Origin: Robbsia betulipollinis
GTDB taxonomy: Bacteria > Pseudomonadota > Gammaproteobacteria > Burkholderiales > Burkholderiaceae
Direction: 5' to 3'
DNA length: 64,000 bases
NCBI RefSeq assembly: GCF_026624755.1
Contig: NZ_JAPMXC010000001.1
Coordinates: 496,001 to 560,000 of the forward strand
A model generated the notes under the pieces. The model was not told the DNA's origin. It ran no database searches and was given only the letters and a program-made list of their open reading frames with translations. Positions 17,050 through 26,186 of this stretch are shown one piece after another (the stretch's first letter is position 1; every line of letters starts with the position of its first letter). A program made the position numbers and the translations under genes.

Positions 17050-18435
17050 ATGCCCAACAGACAAATGCCCTCGACACCTTCTTCGAATACCGCCCTCCTG
17101 TGGATCGTGGCCACCGGCTTCTTCATGCAGGCGCTGGACACCACGATCGTCAACACCGCCTTGCCGGCGATGGCGCACCAGCTCGGCGTCTCGCCGCTGG
17201 CGATGCAACCGGTGGTGGTGGCCTATACGTTGACGATGGCGCTGCTCACCCCCGCCTCCGGCTGGCTGGCCGACCGCTTCGGCACCCGCACGGTGTATTT
17301 CACCGCGATCCTGCTCTTCGTCATCGGCTCGCTGTCCTGCGCCGGCGCGCATACGCTGAACCAGTTGGTGTTCGCGCGCGTGTTGCAGGGTCTGGGAGGA
17401 TCGATGCTGCTGCCGGTGGGCCGGCTCGCCGTGCTGCGCCGGGTGTCCGGCGAAGCCTATGTCGCCGCGCTCGCGACCATCTCGATCGCCGGACAGGTCG
17501 GCCCGATCCTCGGCCCGACGCTGGGCGGCTGGTTCGTCGAGGCACTGTCCTGGCATTGGGTCTTCCTGATCAATATCCCGATCGGCGCGGCCGGCATGAT
17601 CGCGGTGCGGCGCTTCCTGGCGGACGACAAGGCGGCGGACCTGCAACCGTTCGACTTCGTCGGCTTCGCGCTGCTGTCCCTGTGCATGGTCACCTTCTCG
17701 CTGGGTCTGGACAGCCCGAGCGAGGACCATCCGCTGGTCTGGTCCGCCGGGTTGATCGGCACCAGCATCGCCGCCGCGCTGCTCTATATTCCGTATGCGC
17801 GGCGGCGCAGACATCCGCTGTTCAACCTTTCGCTGTTTCGCGAACCGAATTTCAGCATCGGGCTGATCGGCAACCTGCTGTGCCGCATCGGTTCGAGCGC
17901 CGTGCCCTTCCTGTTGCCGCTGCTCTTCCAGCTACGGCTGGGCTATACGCCGCTGCACTCGGGCCTGATGATGCTGCCGGCCGCGCTCACGGGCACCGTC
18001 ACCAAGCGCTGGATCGCGCCGCTCATCAAGCGCTACGGCTACAGTGCCTTTTTGCTGGTCAATACCGTGATCGTGGGGGCGTCGATCGTCGCGTTCGCCG
18101 GTCTGTCGGCGGATACGCCCGTTGTGCTGACCTGCATCGTGCTCGCCATTTTCGGCGGCAGCAACTCGATGCAGTTCGCCGCGATGAACAGCGTGACCTT
18201 GAAAGGGCTGCCGGCGAGCGAGGCCGGCAGCGGCAACAGTCTGTTCTCGATGGTGCAGATGCTGGCGATCGGCCTGGGCGTATCCATCAGCAGCGCGCTG
18301 GTGCGGATCTTCTCCGACATGCTGGGTTCGACCACCGCCGGATTTCGCGTGAGCTTCGCCGTCGTCGGCGTCATCACGCTGCTGTCGGCTTTCGTGTTTC
18401 GGCACGTAAACGAAGCGCCACGGCGGCGCCCGTAA
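17050..18435 (+). CDS. mdtD: MdtD-like MFS efflux transporter (DHA2 family)
   Basis: A 461-residue carrier of the drug:H+ antiporter-2 group. It matches E. coli MdtD along its length in layout and in the segments LWIVATGFFMQALDTTIVNTALPAMA, GWLADRFGTR, LQGLGGSMLLPVGRLAVLR and SWHWVFLINIPIGAAG, with motif C-like GQVGPILGPTLGG. About 14 hydrophobic segments sit in the inner membrane. It probably exports small toxic or metabolic compounds; the substrate is unknown. The ATG lies six bases after the stop of the 576-residue gene, so the two may be cotranscribed; another in-frame ATG lies five codons in. Confidence 0.87.
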   Translation: MPNRQMPSTPSSNTALLWIVATGFFMQALDTTIVNTALPAMAHQLGVSPLAMQPVVVAYTLTMALLTPASGWLADRFGTRTVYFTAILLFVIGSLSCAGAHTLNQLVFARVLQGLGGSMLLPVGRLAVLRRVSGEAYVAALATISIAGQVGPILGPTLGGWFVEALSWHWVFLINIPIGAAGMIAVRRFLADDKAADLQPFDFVGFALLSLCMVTFSLGLDSPSEDHPLVWSAGLIGTSIAAALLYIPYARRRRHPLFNLSLFREPNFSIGLIGNLLCRIGSSAVPFLLPLLFQLRLGYTPLHSGLMMLPAALTGTVTKRWIAPLIKRYGYSAFLLVNTVIVGASIVAFAGLSADTPVVLTCIVLAIFGGSNSMQFAAMNSVTLKGLPASEAGSGNSLFSMVQMLAIGLGVSISSALVRIFSDMLGSTTAGFRVSFAVVGVITLLSAFVFRHVNEAPRRRP

Positions 18436-18608
18436 ACACGCGCCCGTTACGCCACCGCCGCGTGGCACTGCCGCCCGGCCCGCCCCATCGATAACGGGCT
18501 TCGACGTAAAATGGCCCGATCCGCAGCGCTTCCCCGCCGCGCCGTTTCCCCGCCGCAACGCGCGCCTGTTTCCGTTTCCGGCGCGCATGTCTTCCGGAGC
18601 GTTCCCGC

Positions 18609-20672
18609 ATGTCCCTGGCCCCCATGTCCCCTGTCCCGTCCAATCCCCTGTTCGCGGAGTGGCCCGCGCCATATGGCCTGCCGCCCTTCGCCGCGCTGCA
18701 CATCGACCACTTCGAACCGGCATTCGAGACCGCGCTGGCGCAGCACATGCGCGAACTCGACGCGATCGCCGCGCAGGCCGCGCCGCCCGACTTCGACAAT
18801 ACGATCGCCGCCTTCGATCGCGCCGGCCGCATGGCACAGCGCCTGGAACTGCTGCTGGACAACCTGGCATCGAGCGAGACGTCCCCACCCTTGCAGGAAG
18901 TGGAACGCCGTCTGGCATCGCGCCTCGCCGCACACCGCAACGCCATCTACCTGCATGCGCCACTGTTCGCACGCATCGACGCGGTGCGGCGCGAGGCCGG
19001 CGACCTGTCGCCCATCCAGCGCCGGTTGCTCGAACGCCTCCATCTCGATTTCGTGCGCGCCGGCGCCCTTCTCGAAAACGCCGATCGCGAGCGCTACGCG
19101 GCGAACGCCGAAACGCTCGCAACGCTCCACATCCGTTTCGGCCAAAACGTCCTTGCCGACGAAGCCGCGTTCCTGCTGCCGCTGGATACGCCGGAAGACT
19201 TCGCCGGCTTGCCGGAATCGCTGATCGCGGCCACGCGGGAGGCGGCGCTCGAGCGCGGGCTGGCGGCGGGACGCCATGTGCTGACGCTTTCGCCGTCGAT
19301 GGTCGAACCGTTCCTGAGTTTCTCGTCGAACCGGGCCCTGCGCGAGCGGGTCTGGCGGGCGCGCAGCGAACGCGGCGCACACCCGGGCGAGCACGACAAC
19401 CGCCCGGTGGCCGCGCAGATCGTCGGCCTGCGCCAGGAACAGGCGGCCCTGCACGGTTACCCGAGCTACGCGCATTACGTTCTGACGGACCGCATGGCCC
19501 GCACGCCCGAGGCGGTGGACGCACTGTTGATGCGCGCCTGGCAGCCCGCGCTGCAACAGGCGGACCGGGACCGCGCGGACCTCGAGGACCTGGCCCGGCA
19601 GCTTGGGGAACCCTTGCCGATCGCGGCATGGGACTGGCCCTATCTGGCGGAAAAGATCCGCGCCGAGCGTTATGCACTGGACGACGCCGTCGTCAAACCG
19701 TATTTCTCCCTCGACGCGATGATCGGCGCGATGTTCGACTGCGCGACCCGCCTGTTCGGCGTGCATTTCGTGGAGATCGCGAATCCCACGCTGTACCATC
19801 CCGACGCGCGGCTCTGGGAAGTGCGCGACGCGCAGGCGCAACCCGTTGGCCTGTTCATCGGCGACAATTACGCGCGCCCGACCAAACGCAGCGGCGCCTG
19901 GATGCATATTTTCCGCAGCCAGTCGGGCATCGACGGCGGTACCCTGCCGATCGTCATCAACAACAACAATTTCGCGAAAGCCAGCCCGACCCTGTTGAGC
20001 TTCGACGATGTGCAGACCCTGTTCCACGAATTCGGCCATGGTCTGCATGGCCTGCTCTCGCAAGTGCCCTACGAGCGGCTGGCCGGCACCAGCGTCCTGC
20101 GCGATTTCGTCGAACTGCCCTCGCAGATTTTCGAGAACTGGGCGCTCGAACCCGAGGTGCTGCGCCGTCACGCGCGGCATGTCGAGACCGGCGAGCCGCT
20201 GCCCGAGGCCCTGATCGAACGGTGCGTGCGCGCCAGACAGTTCGACCAGGGGTGGCAGACCCTGCAATACGTCGCCCCGGCGCTGATCGACATGGCGCTG
20301 CACGCGCTGCCTGCGGGCACGCCGGTGGACATCGAGCAATTCGAGCAAACGCAGCGCGCGCGGCTGGGCGTCCCCGCCGACGTCGGCCTGCGGCACCGCC
20401 TGCCGCACTTTCAGCATCTGTTCTCGGGAGATGGCTACGCGGCCGGCTATTACGTCTACATGTGGGCCGAGGTGCTCGACGCGGACGGCTATCTCGCTTT
20501 CACGGAGGCGGGCGACCCGTTCGACCCCGAGGCGGCGCGGCGGCTGCACCGTCACATCTATGGCGCGGGCAACGGCCAGGACCCGGCGCAGGCGTATCGG
20601 GATTTCCGGGGTCGCGACCCCCGGCCCGAGGCCATGCTGGCGCGCCGCGGCCTGTTGCCCGTGGCGGCCTGA
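18609..20672 (+). CDS. prlC: Oligopeptidase A (M3 metallopeptidase)
   Basis: A 687-residue cytoplasmic zinc peptidase. The zinc-binding HEFGH is at 473-477 in LFHEFGHGLHGLLS, followed by the M3 segment ELPSQIFENW that supplies the third ligand and by GDGYAAGYYVYMWAEVL near the C-terminus. It degrades short peptides, including cleaved signal peptides, after larger proteases act. Length and N-terminus (NPLFAEW...GLPPFAALHIDHFEPAFETAL) match E. coli PrlC. The upstream 173 bases after mdtD hold no other gene; the downstream side has a heptamer repeat. Confidence 0.93.
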   Translation: MSLAPMSPVPSNPLFAEWPAPYGLPPFAALHIDHFEPAFETALAQHMRELDAIAAQAAPPDFDNTIAAFDRAGRMAQRLELLLDNLASSETSPPLQEVERRLASRLAAHRNAIYLHAPLFARIDAVRREAGDLSPIQRRLLERLHLDFVRAGALLENADRERYAANAETLATLHIRFGQNVLADEAAFLLPLDTPEDFAGLPESLIAATREAALERGLAAGRHVLTLSPSMVEPFLSFSSNRALRERVWRARSERGAHPGEHDNRPVAAQIVGLRQEQAALHGYPSYAHYVLTDRMARTPEAVDALLMRAWQPALQQADRDRADLEDLARQLGEPLPIAAWDWPYLAEKIRAERYALDDAVVKPYFSLDAMIGAMFDCATRLFGVHFVEIANPTLYHPDARLWEVRDAQAQPVGLFIGDNYARPTKRSGAWMHIFRSQSGIDGGTLPIVINNNNFAKASPTLLSFDDVQTLFHEFGHGLHGLLSQVPYERLAGTSVLRDFVELPSQIFENWALEPEVLRRHARHVETGEPLPEALIERCVRARQFDQGWQTLQYVAPALIDMALHALPAGTPVDIEQFEQTQRARLGVPADVGLRHRLPHFQHLFSGDGYAAGYYVYMWAEVLDADGYLAFTEAGDPFDPEAARRLHRHIYGAGNGQDPAQAYRDFRGRDPRPEAMLARRGLLPVAA

Positions 20673-20673
20673 C

Positions 20674-20743
20674 GCCCGGCGCCCGGCGCCCGGTGTCCGG
20701 CGCCCGGTGTCCGGCGCCCGGTGTCCGGTGTCCGGTGTCCGGT
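20674..20743. repeat. Heptamer tandem repeat GYCCGGY x10
   Basis: Ten consecutive 7-base units of the forms GCCCGGC, GCCCGGT, GTCCGGC and GTCCGGT begin one base after the prlC stop codon. The ordered mix of variants suggests growth by slippage. It lies in the 265-base gap between prlC and the GGDEF/EAL gene; the rest of that gap (20744-20937) shows no recognisable site. Confidence 0.9.
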
Positions 20744-20937
20744 GCTAAAGATTTCCCGTTTCGTGTCGTAATCGGGGGAGAAGCAGGAAATCGACGCCGG
20801 GCGCGCGCCTACCGCCGAGGTTCCCGCGCGCGCCGCGCACACCGCAGGCGGAATCACCCAACGGAAGCAGCGGTCATGGAGAGAGGAAAGACGCACGAGA
20901 GGGGTCACGGACTCGCGGCGGCCCATGGGAGCCGCGC

Positions 20938-23289
20938 ATGAGACATTTGTCCTCCTTCTTCAGTCGTTTCGTTCCGGCGGTTCCGCCCCATCTGGCGGGG
21001 CGCGTGCGCGTCGAGCAGGTCGATACCCTGGCGAGTCTGGGCGGCGCGATCGGCTGCGTCGGCGTGCTGGCCGCGCTGGGCATCTGCCTCGCCTTCTGGC
21101 GTTCGGCCCCGCACGGCTATCTGGTGGGATTTGCCGCGCTCTTCATCATGATCTACGGGGCCGCCTTCCGCCGCAGCGTAATCTGGCGAGGCCGGGCCAG
21201 ACCGCGGGAAATGGCGCTTCGGACGTATCGGATACGCAACCTGCATGTCGGCGTGATCGGCCTGCTCTGGTCGACGATGCCGATCAACCTGGCGCCCTTC
21301 GCCAACGCCAACCAGATCCTGCTGATCGTCTGGGTCAGTTCCGGATTGATCGCGTCCTCCGTCGTGATCGCCCCGACGCTCCTCGCGGCGTTCGCCATAT
21401 CCATTCCGGTCGCGGCCGGTACCTTCGTCTCGATGCTGATCAATCGCGGCGCGGCCGGCCCGCTGTTGGGGGCCCTCGTCCTGGTCTATACCGCGCTGAT
21501 CATCGTCAGCACGCTGCACAACCATCGCAGTTTCGTCCAGCGCACCGTGGGCAGGATGGAGCTGGAGGAACAGCGCGAGGTCGTCGGCCTGCTGCTGCGC
21601 GAATTCGAGCAGGAATCGAGCGACTGGTTGTGGCGAACCGAGGCGAATCATCGTCTCGAACATATTTCCGAGCGGATGGTCCAGGCCCTGGGGATATCGG
21701 AACACGACCTGCACGGGCTGCACTTCCTCGACTGGATCACCGCGCTGATCGACGACTCGACCGTCGCCGTGAGCCGCCTCGCCATGCTCGCCGACGCATT
21801 CGACCGCCGCGACGCGTTTCGCGACCTGCTGATCCCCGGCCGGATCGACGGTCAGAGATTCTGGTGGCGCATCACCGGCAAACCCATTTTCGAGAAAGAT
21901 GGCGCGTTCCGCGGCTACCGGGGCGTGGGCAGCGACGTCACGATCGCCGAGGAAGCGCAGGCGCAGATCGCCCACATGGCGAGTCACGACAGCCTGACCG
22001 GCCTGCCGAATCGTCTGCGTTTCCAGGATACGCTGGCGCGTGCCTTCACGGCCCCGACGCCGGGCTTCGCGGTGCTCTGGCTGGATCTGGACCAGTTCAA
22101 GATCGTCAACGACACCCTGGGGCATGCGGCCGGCGACGCGCTGCTGACTATGGTGGCCGCGCGACTGCGCGAGTGCGTCGATGCAAGCGACGTCGTCGCC
22201 CGTCTGGGCGGCGACGAGTTCGCCATCTTCCAGGCGGTGTCGGACACGCCGCGCGCCACCGAACTGGCGCGCAGGGTCGTGGCATCGATCACCGCGCCGT
22301 ATCAGTTGCAGGACATGCGCGTGGGCATCGGCGTGAGCCTGGGCATCGCGCTGGCCGCCACCGACGCGCGCTCCCCCGAAGATCTGCTCAAATGCGCGGA
22401 CCTGGCGCTGTACCGGGCGAAGGCCGAGGGGCGCGGCACATGGCGTTTCTACGAAGCGGCCATGGATGCACGCGCCCAGGCGCGACGGTCTCTGCAAAGC
22501 GATCTGCGCCTCGCGCTCGATCGCCGGGAATTCAGTCTGATGTTTCAGCCCATCATCGACCTCGCCACGTCACGCGTCGCCGTGGTCGAGACGCTGCTGC
22601 GGTGGACGCATCACGGACGCGGACCGGTACCGCCGGACAAATTCATTCCCCTTGCCGAGGAAACCGGCCTGATCGTGCCGATCGGCGAATGGGTGCTGCG
22701 GCATGCCTGCGAGGAAGCGCTGCACTGGCCCGCCGGCATTCGGGTCGCGGTGAATCTCTCGCCGGTCCAGTTCCGCGACGCCTCCCTGCTGCGGGTCGTC
22801 GACGCGGCGCTGCGCGACAGCGGCCTGCCGCCCGAACGGCTCGAACTCGAAATCACCGAATCGGTGTTCCTCGAAGCGGACGACACGGTGCTCGCGACCC
22901 TGCACGCGTTACGCTCGCGCGGCGTGAGTTTCGCGCTCGACGATTTCGGGACCGGCTATTCCTCGCTGAGCTATCTGCGCAGCTTCCCCTTCGACAAGGT
23001 GAAGATCGACAAGTCGTTCGTGCATGCGAGCACCGGAGACAGCGGCAGCCTCGCCATCGTGCGGGCCATTATCGGGATGGCGAACAGCCTGGGCATGACG
23101 GTCATCGCCGAGGGCGTCGAAACCCAGGAACAGCTCGGACTGGTGCACGCGCAGGGCTGCATGCAGGTGCAGGGCTATTTTTTCAGCCGCCCCCTGCCGG
23201 CGAACGGCATCCGCGACTATATCGACAGTCCGTCGCCCGCCGCGCTGACCGCCTTCGCCACGCACGCGGCGGACGTTCCGCTCAGCTGA
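20938..23289 (+). CDS. Membrane-anchored PAS-GGDEF-EAL cyclic-di-GMP enzyme
   Basis: A 783-residue protein with an N-terminal membrane region of about five or six hydrophobic segments (about 20-185), a PAS-like domain (about 210-335, with a PAC-type GYRGVGSDVT), then GGDEF and EAL domains. GGDEF is intact at 424-428. There is no complete RxxD product-inhibition site before it (DASD instead). In the EAL domain the signature reads ETL (551-553), so the catalytic Glu is kept; EITES, LDDFGTGYSS, KIDKSFV and EGVE are also intact. It can therefore plausibly both make and break cyclic-di-GMP, controlled by a membrane or PAS signal. Confidence 0.88.
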   Translation: MRHLSSFFSRFVPAVPPHLAGRVRVEQVDTLASLGGAIGCVGVLAALGICLAFWRSAPHGYLVGFAALFIMIYGAAFRRSVIWRGRARPREMALRTYRIRNLHVGVIGLLWSTMPINLAPFANANQILLIVWVSSGLIASSVVIAPTLLAAFAISIPVAAGTFVSMLINRGAAGPLLGALVLVYTALIIVSTLHNHRSFVQRTVGRMELEEQREVVGLLLREFEQESSDWLWRTEANHRLEHISERMVQALGISEHDLHGLHFLDWITALIDDSTVAVSRLAMLADAFDRRDAFRDLLIPGRIDGQRFWWRITGKPIFEKDGAFRGYRGVGSDVTIAEEAQAQIAHMASHDSLTGLPNRLRFQDTLARAFTAPTPGFAVLWLDLDQFKIVNDTLGHAAGDALLTMVAARLRECVDASDVVARLGGDEFAIFQAVSDTPRATELARRVVASITAPYQLQDMRVGIGVSLGIALAATDARSPEDLLKCADLALYRAKAEGRGTWRFYEAAMDARAQARRSLQSDLRLALDRREFSLMFQPIIDLATSRVAVVETLLRWTHHGRGPVPPDKFIPLAEETGLIVPIGEWVLRHACEEALHWPAGIRVAVNLSPVQFRDASLLRVVDAALRDSGLPPERLELEITESVFLEADDTVLATLHALRSRGVSFALDDFGTGYSSLSYLRSFPFDKVKIDKSFVHASTGDSGSLAIVRAIIGMANSLGMTVIAEGVETQEQLGLVHAQGCMQVQGYFFSRPLPANGIRDYIDSPSPAALTAFATHAADVPLS

Positions 23290-23443
23290 AAGTCGCGCGT
23301 CCCGCGCCCGGCGACGCCCCGTGCGCGCAATCGAGGGAAAAAGGCAAAGATCGTCGGCCGGGACCGGAACGTCGTACTATCTGGCATTCGTCGTTATCGC
23401 GCCATCGGTCCCGCCGCACGCATCGAGCCGCCCTCATTCAGCC

Positions 23444-24163
23444 ATGAACTACCGACAGCTTCCGCAACGCAAGAGCATGCATGGGCGCATCGTGCAGGAT
23501 CTCGGCAGGGATATCGTCAGCGGCACGGTCGCCCCCGGCGAGCGCTTGCCCGCCGAGGCCCTGCTATGCGAAAAATACGGCGTCAGCCGGCCCGTGCTGC
23601 GCGAAGCGACCCGGGTGCTGGTGGCGAAGGGACTCGTGGTGTCGAAGCCGCGCGTGGGCAGCGTCGTCACGCCGCGCGCCAGTTGGCACATGCTCGACCC
23701 GGACGTGCTGCACTGGACGCTCAGCAGCGTGCCAGAGGGAGAATTCTTCCGTTCGGTGCTGACGGTGCGGCGCATCATCGAACCGGCCGCCGCCGCCCTC
23801 GCGGCGACGCTTTCGAACGCGGACGACCTGGTGCGCATCGACGCCGCGTACCATGCGATGGAAGACGCCGAGCGCGCCGCCGATCTGCTCGAGCCCGATC
23901 TCGAATTCCACCGCGCCATCATGGCCGCCACGCACAACGACATGCTGGCCTATATCGGCGACATGCTGTCCCTCGCGCTGTCCGAATCGATCCGGCTCAC
24001 GAGCCTGCACCCCGACACGCGGGCCTTGTCGCTGCCGCGTCACAAAGCCATCCTCACCGCGATCCAGAACCGCGATCCGCTGGCGGCGCGCCAGGCCAGC
24101 CTCGTGCAGCTGGAAAGCGCCCGGGCCGATGCGGACAGTCTGCTCGACGGCCCCCAGCCCTGA
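23444..24163 (+). CDS. FadR-type GntR regulator (FCD domain)
   Basis: A 239-residue regulator. The GntR winged helix (about 10-75: GRIVQDLGRDIVSGTVAPGERLPAE, then YGVSRPVLREATRVLVAKGLV) is followed by an all-helical FCD ligand domain with the metal-site pattern DLEFHRAIMAATHN. The frame stays open 41 codons upstream, but the ATG at 23444 gives the normal N-terminus. It is convergent with the sugar-acid dehydratase gene, ending seven bases before that gene's end. A site matching the FadR-subfamily consensus TNGTNNNACNA lies in the dehydratase promoter, so it is likely its repressor, released by a sugar acid. Confidence 0.88.
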   Translation: MNYRQLPQRKSMHGRIVQDLGRDIVSGTVAPGERLPAEALLCEKYGVSRPVLREATRVLVAKGLVVSKPRVGSVVTPRASWHMLDPDVLHWTLSSVPEGEFFRSVLTVRRIIEPAAAALAATLSNADDLVRIDAAYHAMEDAERAADLLEPDLEFHRAIMAATHNDMLAYIGDMLSLALSESIRLTSLHPDTRALSLPRHKAILTAIQNRDPLAARQASLVQLESARADADSLLDGPQP

Positions 24164-24169
24164 GCGTCT

Positions 24170-25927
24170 TCAGTGCGAGTGCCGCGGCACGTCGGCGCCG
24201 CGGCAGCCCACCAGGAAGTCGAAATCGCAACCCTGGTCGGCCTGCAGGACGTGGTCGACGTACAGCTTGCGGTAGCCGCTGCCGTCGGCCGGCAGGGCTG
24301 TTTGCGCCGCGTGCCAGACGACAAGGCGCTCGGCCAGTTCGGCGTCGCCGATTTCCAGTTGCAGACTCCCCGCGAAACAATCGAGCGCGATCCAGTCGCC
24401 GTCGCGCACCACCGCGAGCGGGCCACCCGCGCGGGCTTCCGGCGCCACATGCAGCACCACCGTGCCATACGCGGTGCCGCTCATCCGTGCGTCCGAGATA
24501 CGCACCATGTCGGTCACGCCCTGCGCCAGCAACTTCGGCGGCAAGCCCATGTTGCCGACTTCCGCCATCCCCGGATAACCCTTCGGACCGCAGTTTTTCA
24601 GGACCATCACCGAATTCGCATCGACGTCGAGTTCGGGATCGGCGATACGGGCCTTGTAGTCGTCGAAATTCTCGAACACGACGGCACGGCCGCGATGCTT
24701 CAACAGCGACGCGGTGGCCGCCGACGGTTTCACTACCGCGCCGTTTGGCGCCAGGTTCCCGCGCACCACGCACAACCCGCCGTCGGGCACCAGCGGCTTC
24801 CCGATCGGCCGGATCACCTCTTCGTCATGGATCGGCGCGTCCTGCGAATTGCGCCAGAGCGACGCGCCATTGGCGGTGAGCGCGTCGGGATGCGGAAGCA
24901 GGCCCGCTTCCCCCAGCCGGCGGATCACGCCCGGCAAACCGCCCGCGTAATAGAACTCCTCCATCAGGAAACGTCCCGAAGGCTGCAGGTCGACCAGGGT
25001 TGGCGTGCCCCGGCCCACGCGCGTCCAGTCGTCGAGTTCCAGCGCGACGCCGATGCGTCCGGCGATCGCCTTCAGATGGATGGCCGCGTTGGTCGAGCCG
25101 CCGATCGCCGCGTTGATGCGGATCGCGTTCTCGAAGGCTTCCTTCGTCAGCAGTTTCGACAGCGTGAGGTCCTCCAGCGCCATGTCGACGATGCGCATGC
25201 CGGACATATGCGCGAGGACGTAGCGGCGCGCGTCCACCGCCGGGATCGCGGCATTGTGCGGCAGCGTCACGCCGAGCGCCTCGGCCATGCACGCCATCGT
25301 CGACGCGGTGCCCATCGTGTTGCAGGTGCCCGCCGAACGGGACATGCCCGCTTCCGCCGACATGAACTCGTGCAGCGTGATCTTGCCCGCCTTCACCTGC
25401 TCGCTCAGTTGCCAGACCACGGTGCCCGACCCGATGTCCTTGCCGTGATGCTTGCCGTTGAGCATCGGTCCGCCACTCACCGCGATCGCCGGCACGTCGC
25501 AGCTCGCCGCGCCCATCAACAGCGCCGGCGTGGTCTTGTCGCAGCCCACCAGCAGCACCACCGCATCCACCGGATTGCCGCGGATCGATTCCTCGACATC
25601 CATGCTGGCGAGGTTGCGCGTAAACATCGCCGTGGGCCGCAGGTTCGACTCACCGTTCGAGAACACCGGAAATTCGACCGGGAAACCGCCCGCCTCGAAT
25701 ACGCCGCGCCTGACATGCTCCGCCAGCTTGCGGAAGTGCGCGTTGCAAGGCGTCAGTTCCGACCAGGTATTGCAGATGCCGATGATCGGCTTGCCCTGGA
25801 ATTCATGGTCCGGAATGCCCTGGTTTTTCATCCAGCTGCGGTACATGAAGCCGTTCTTGTCGGCGGTGCCGAACCACTGAGCGGAGCGCAACGGGCGTTT
25901 GGGCGGCTTGGGCGTGTGAGCGGACAC
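24170..25927 (-). CDS. IlvD/Edd family sugar-acid dehydratase (L-arabinonate dehydratase-like)
   Basis: A 585-residue dehydratase. Cysteines for the iron-sulfur cluster are visible in LVGCDKTTPA and SAGTCNTMGTAST, and the IlvD/Edd hallmarks GICNTWSELTPCNAHFR and SDARMSGTAYG are present. The N-terminus (RSAQWFGTADKNGFMYRSWMKNQG) is typical of the L-arabinonate / pentonate dehydratase branch rather than IlvD itself. It would convert a pentonate to a 2-keto-3-deoxy acid. The start is GTG with GGAG upstream. No kinase, aldolase or transporter for the pathway is adjacent, so the remaining steps are encoded elsewhere. Confidence 0.85.
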   Translation of the reverse strand: MSAHTPKPPKRPLRSAQWFGTADKNGFMYRSWMKNQGIPDHEFQGKPIIGICNTWSELTPCNAHFRKLAEHVRRGVFEAGGFPVEFPVFSNGESNLRPTAMFTRNLASMDVEESIRGNPVDAVVLLVGCDKTTPALLMGAASCDVPAIAVSGGPMLNGKHHGKDIGSGTVVWQLSEQVKAGKITLHEFMSAEAGMSRSAGTCNTMGTASTMACMAEALGVTLPHNAAIPAVDARRYVLAHMSGMRIVDMALEDLTLSKLLTKEAFENAIRINAAIGGSTNAAIHLKAIAGRIGVALELDDWTRVGRGTPTLVDLQPSGRFLMEEFYYAGGLPGVIRRLGEAGLLPHPDALTANGASLWRNSQDAPIHDEEVIRPIGKPLVPDGGLCVVRGNLAPNGAVVKPSAATASLLKHRGRAVVFENFDDYKARIADPELDVDANSVMVLKNCGPKGYPGMAEVGNMGLPPKLLAQGVTDMVRISDARMSGTAYGTVVLHVAPEARAGGPLAVVRDGDWIALDCFAGSLQLEIGDAELAERLVVWHAAQTALPADGSGYRKLYVDHVLQADQGCDFDFLVGCRGADVPRHSH

Positions 25928-25953
25928 AGGTTATCTCCATTTTGCCGCTCATT

Positions 25954-25966
25954 ATAGTAAGACTAT
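25954..25966. promoter_or_regulatory. Candidate FadR-type operator
   Basis: The inverted repeat ATAGT-AAG-ACTAT, 27 bases upstream of the dehydratase GTG, contains TAGTAAGACTA, an exact match to the FadR-subfamily consensus TNGTNNNACNA. The convergent FadR-type gene at 23444-24163 is the likely ligand. Confidence 0.65.
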
Positions 25967-26186
25967 TCGCCTTTCCAATGCGGGTTAACACCGCTGCGCG
26001 TGCGGTTCGTCCGGAGACAGAGTGTGACTATTCCGGGATCGCGCGCCCGACGCGATCTCCGGCCATGCCGCCTGCATGCGCGGCCGCCGTCAACCTGCCG
26101 TAAGAAACGACCGCGCCGCGCGCGGAACGACGGGCACCGGGGCCGGGATATACTGAGACCCCCTTTTGCCGCACACCTTTCCCGAA

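Noticed and set aside
18587-20941. A 784-residue plus-strand frame over prlC
   Set aside because: It is Arg/Gly/Pro-rich and overlaps the clear M3 peptidase in another frame.
20925-23447. An 840-residue plus-strand frame over the GGDEF/EAL gene
   Set aside because: It has low-complexity Arg-rich composition; the GGDEF and EAL domains are in the other frame.
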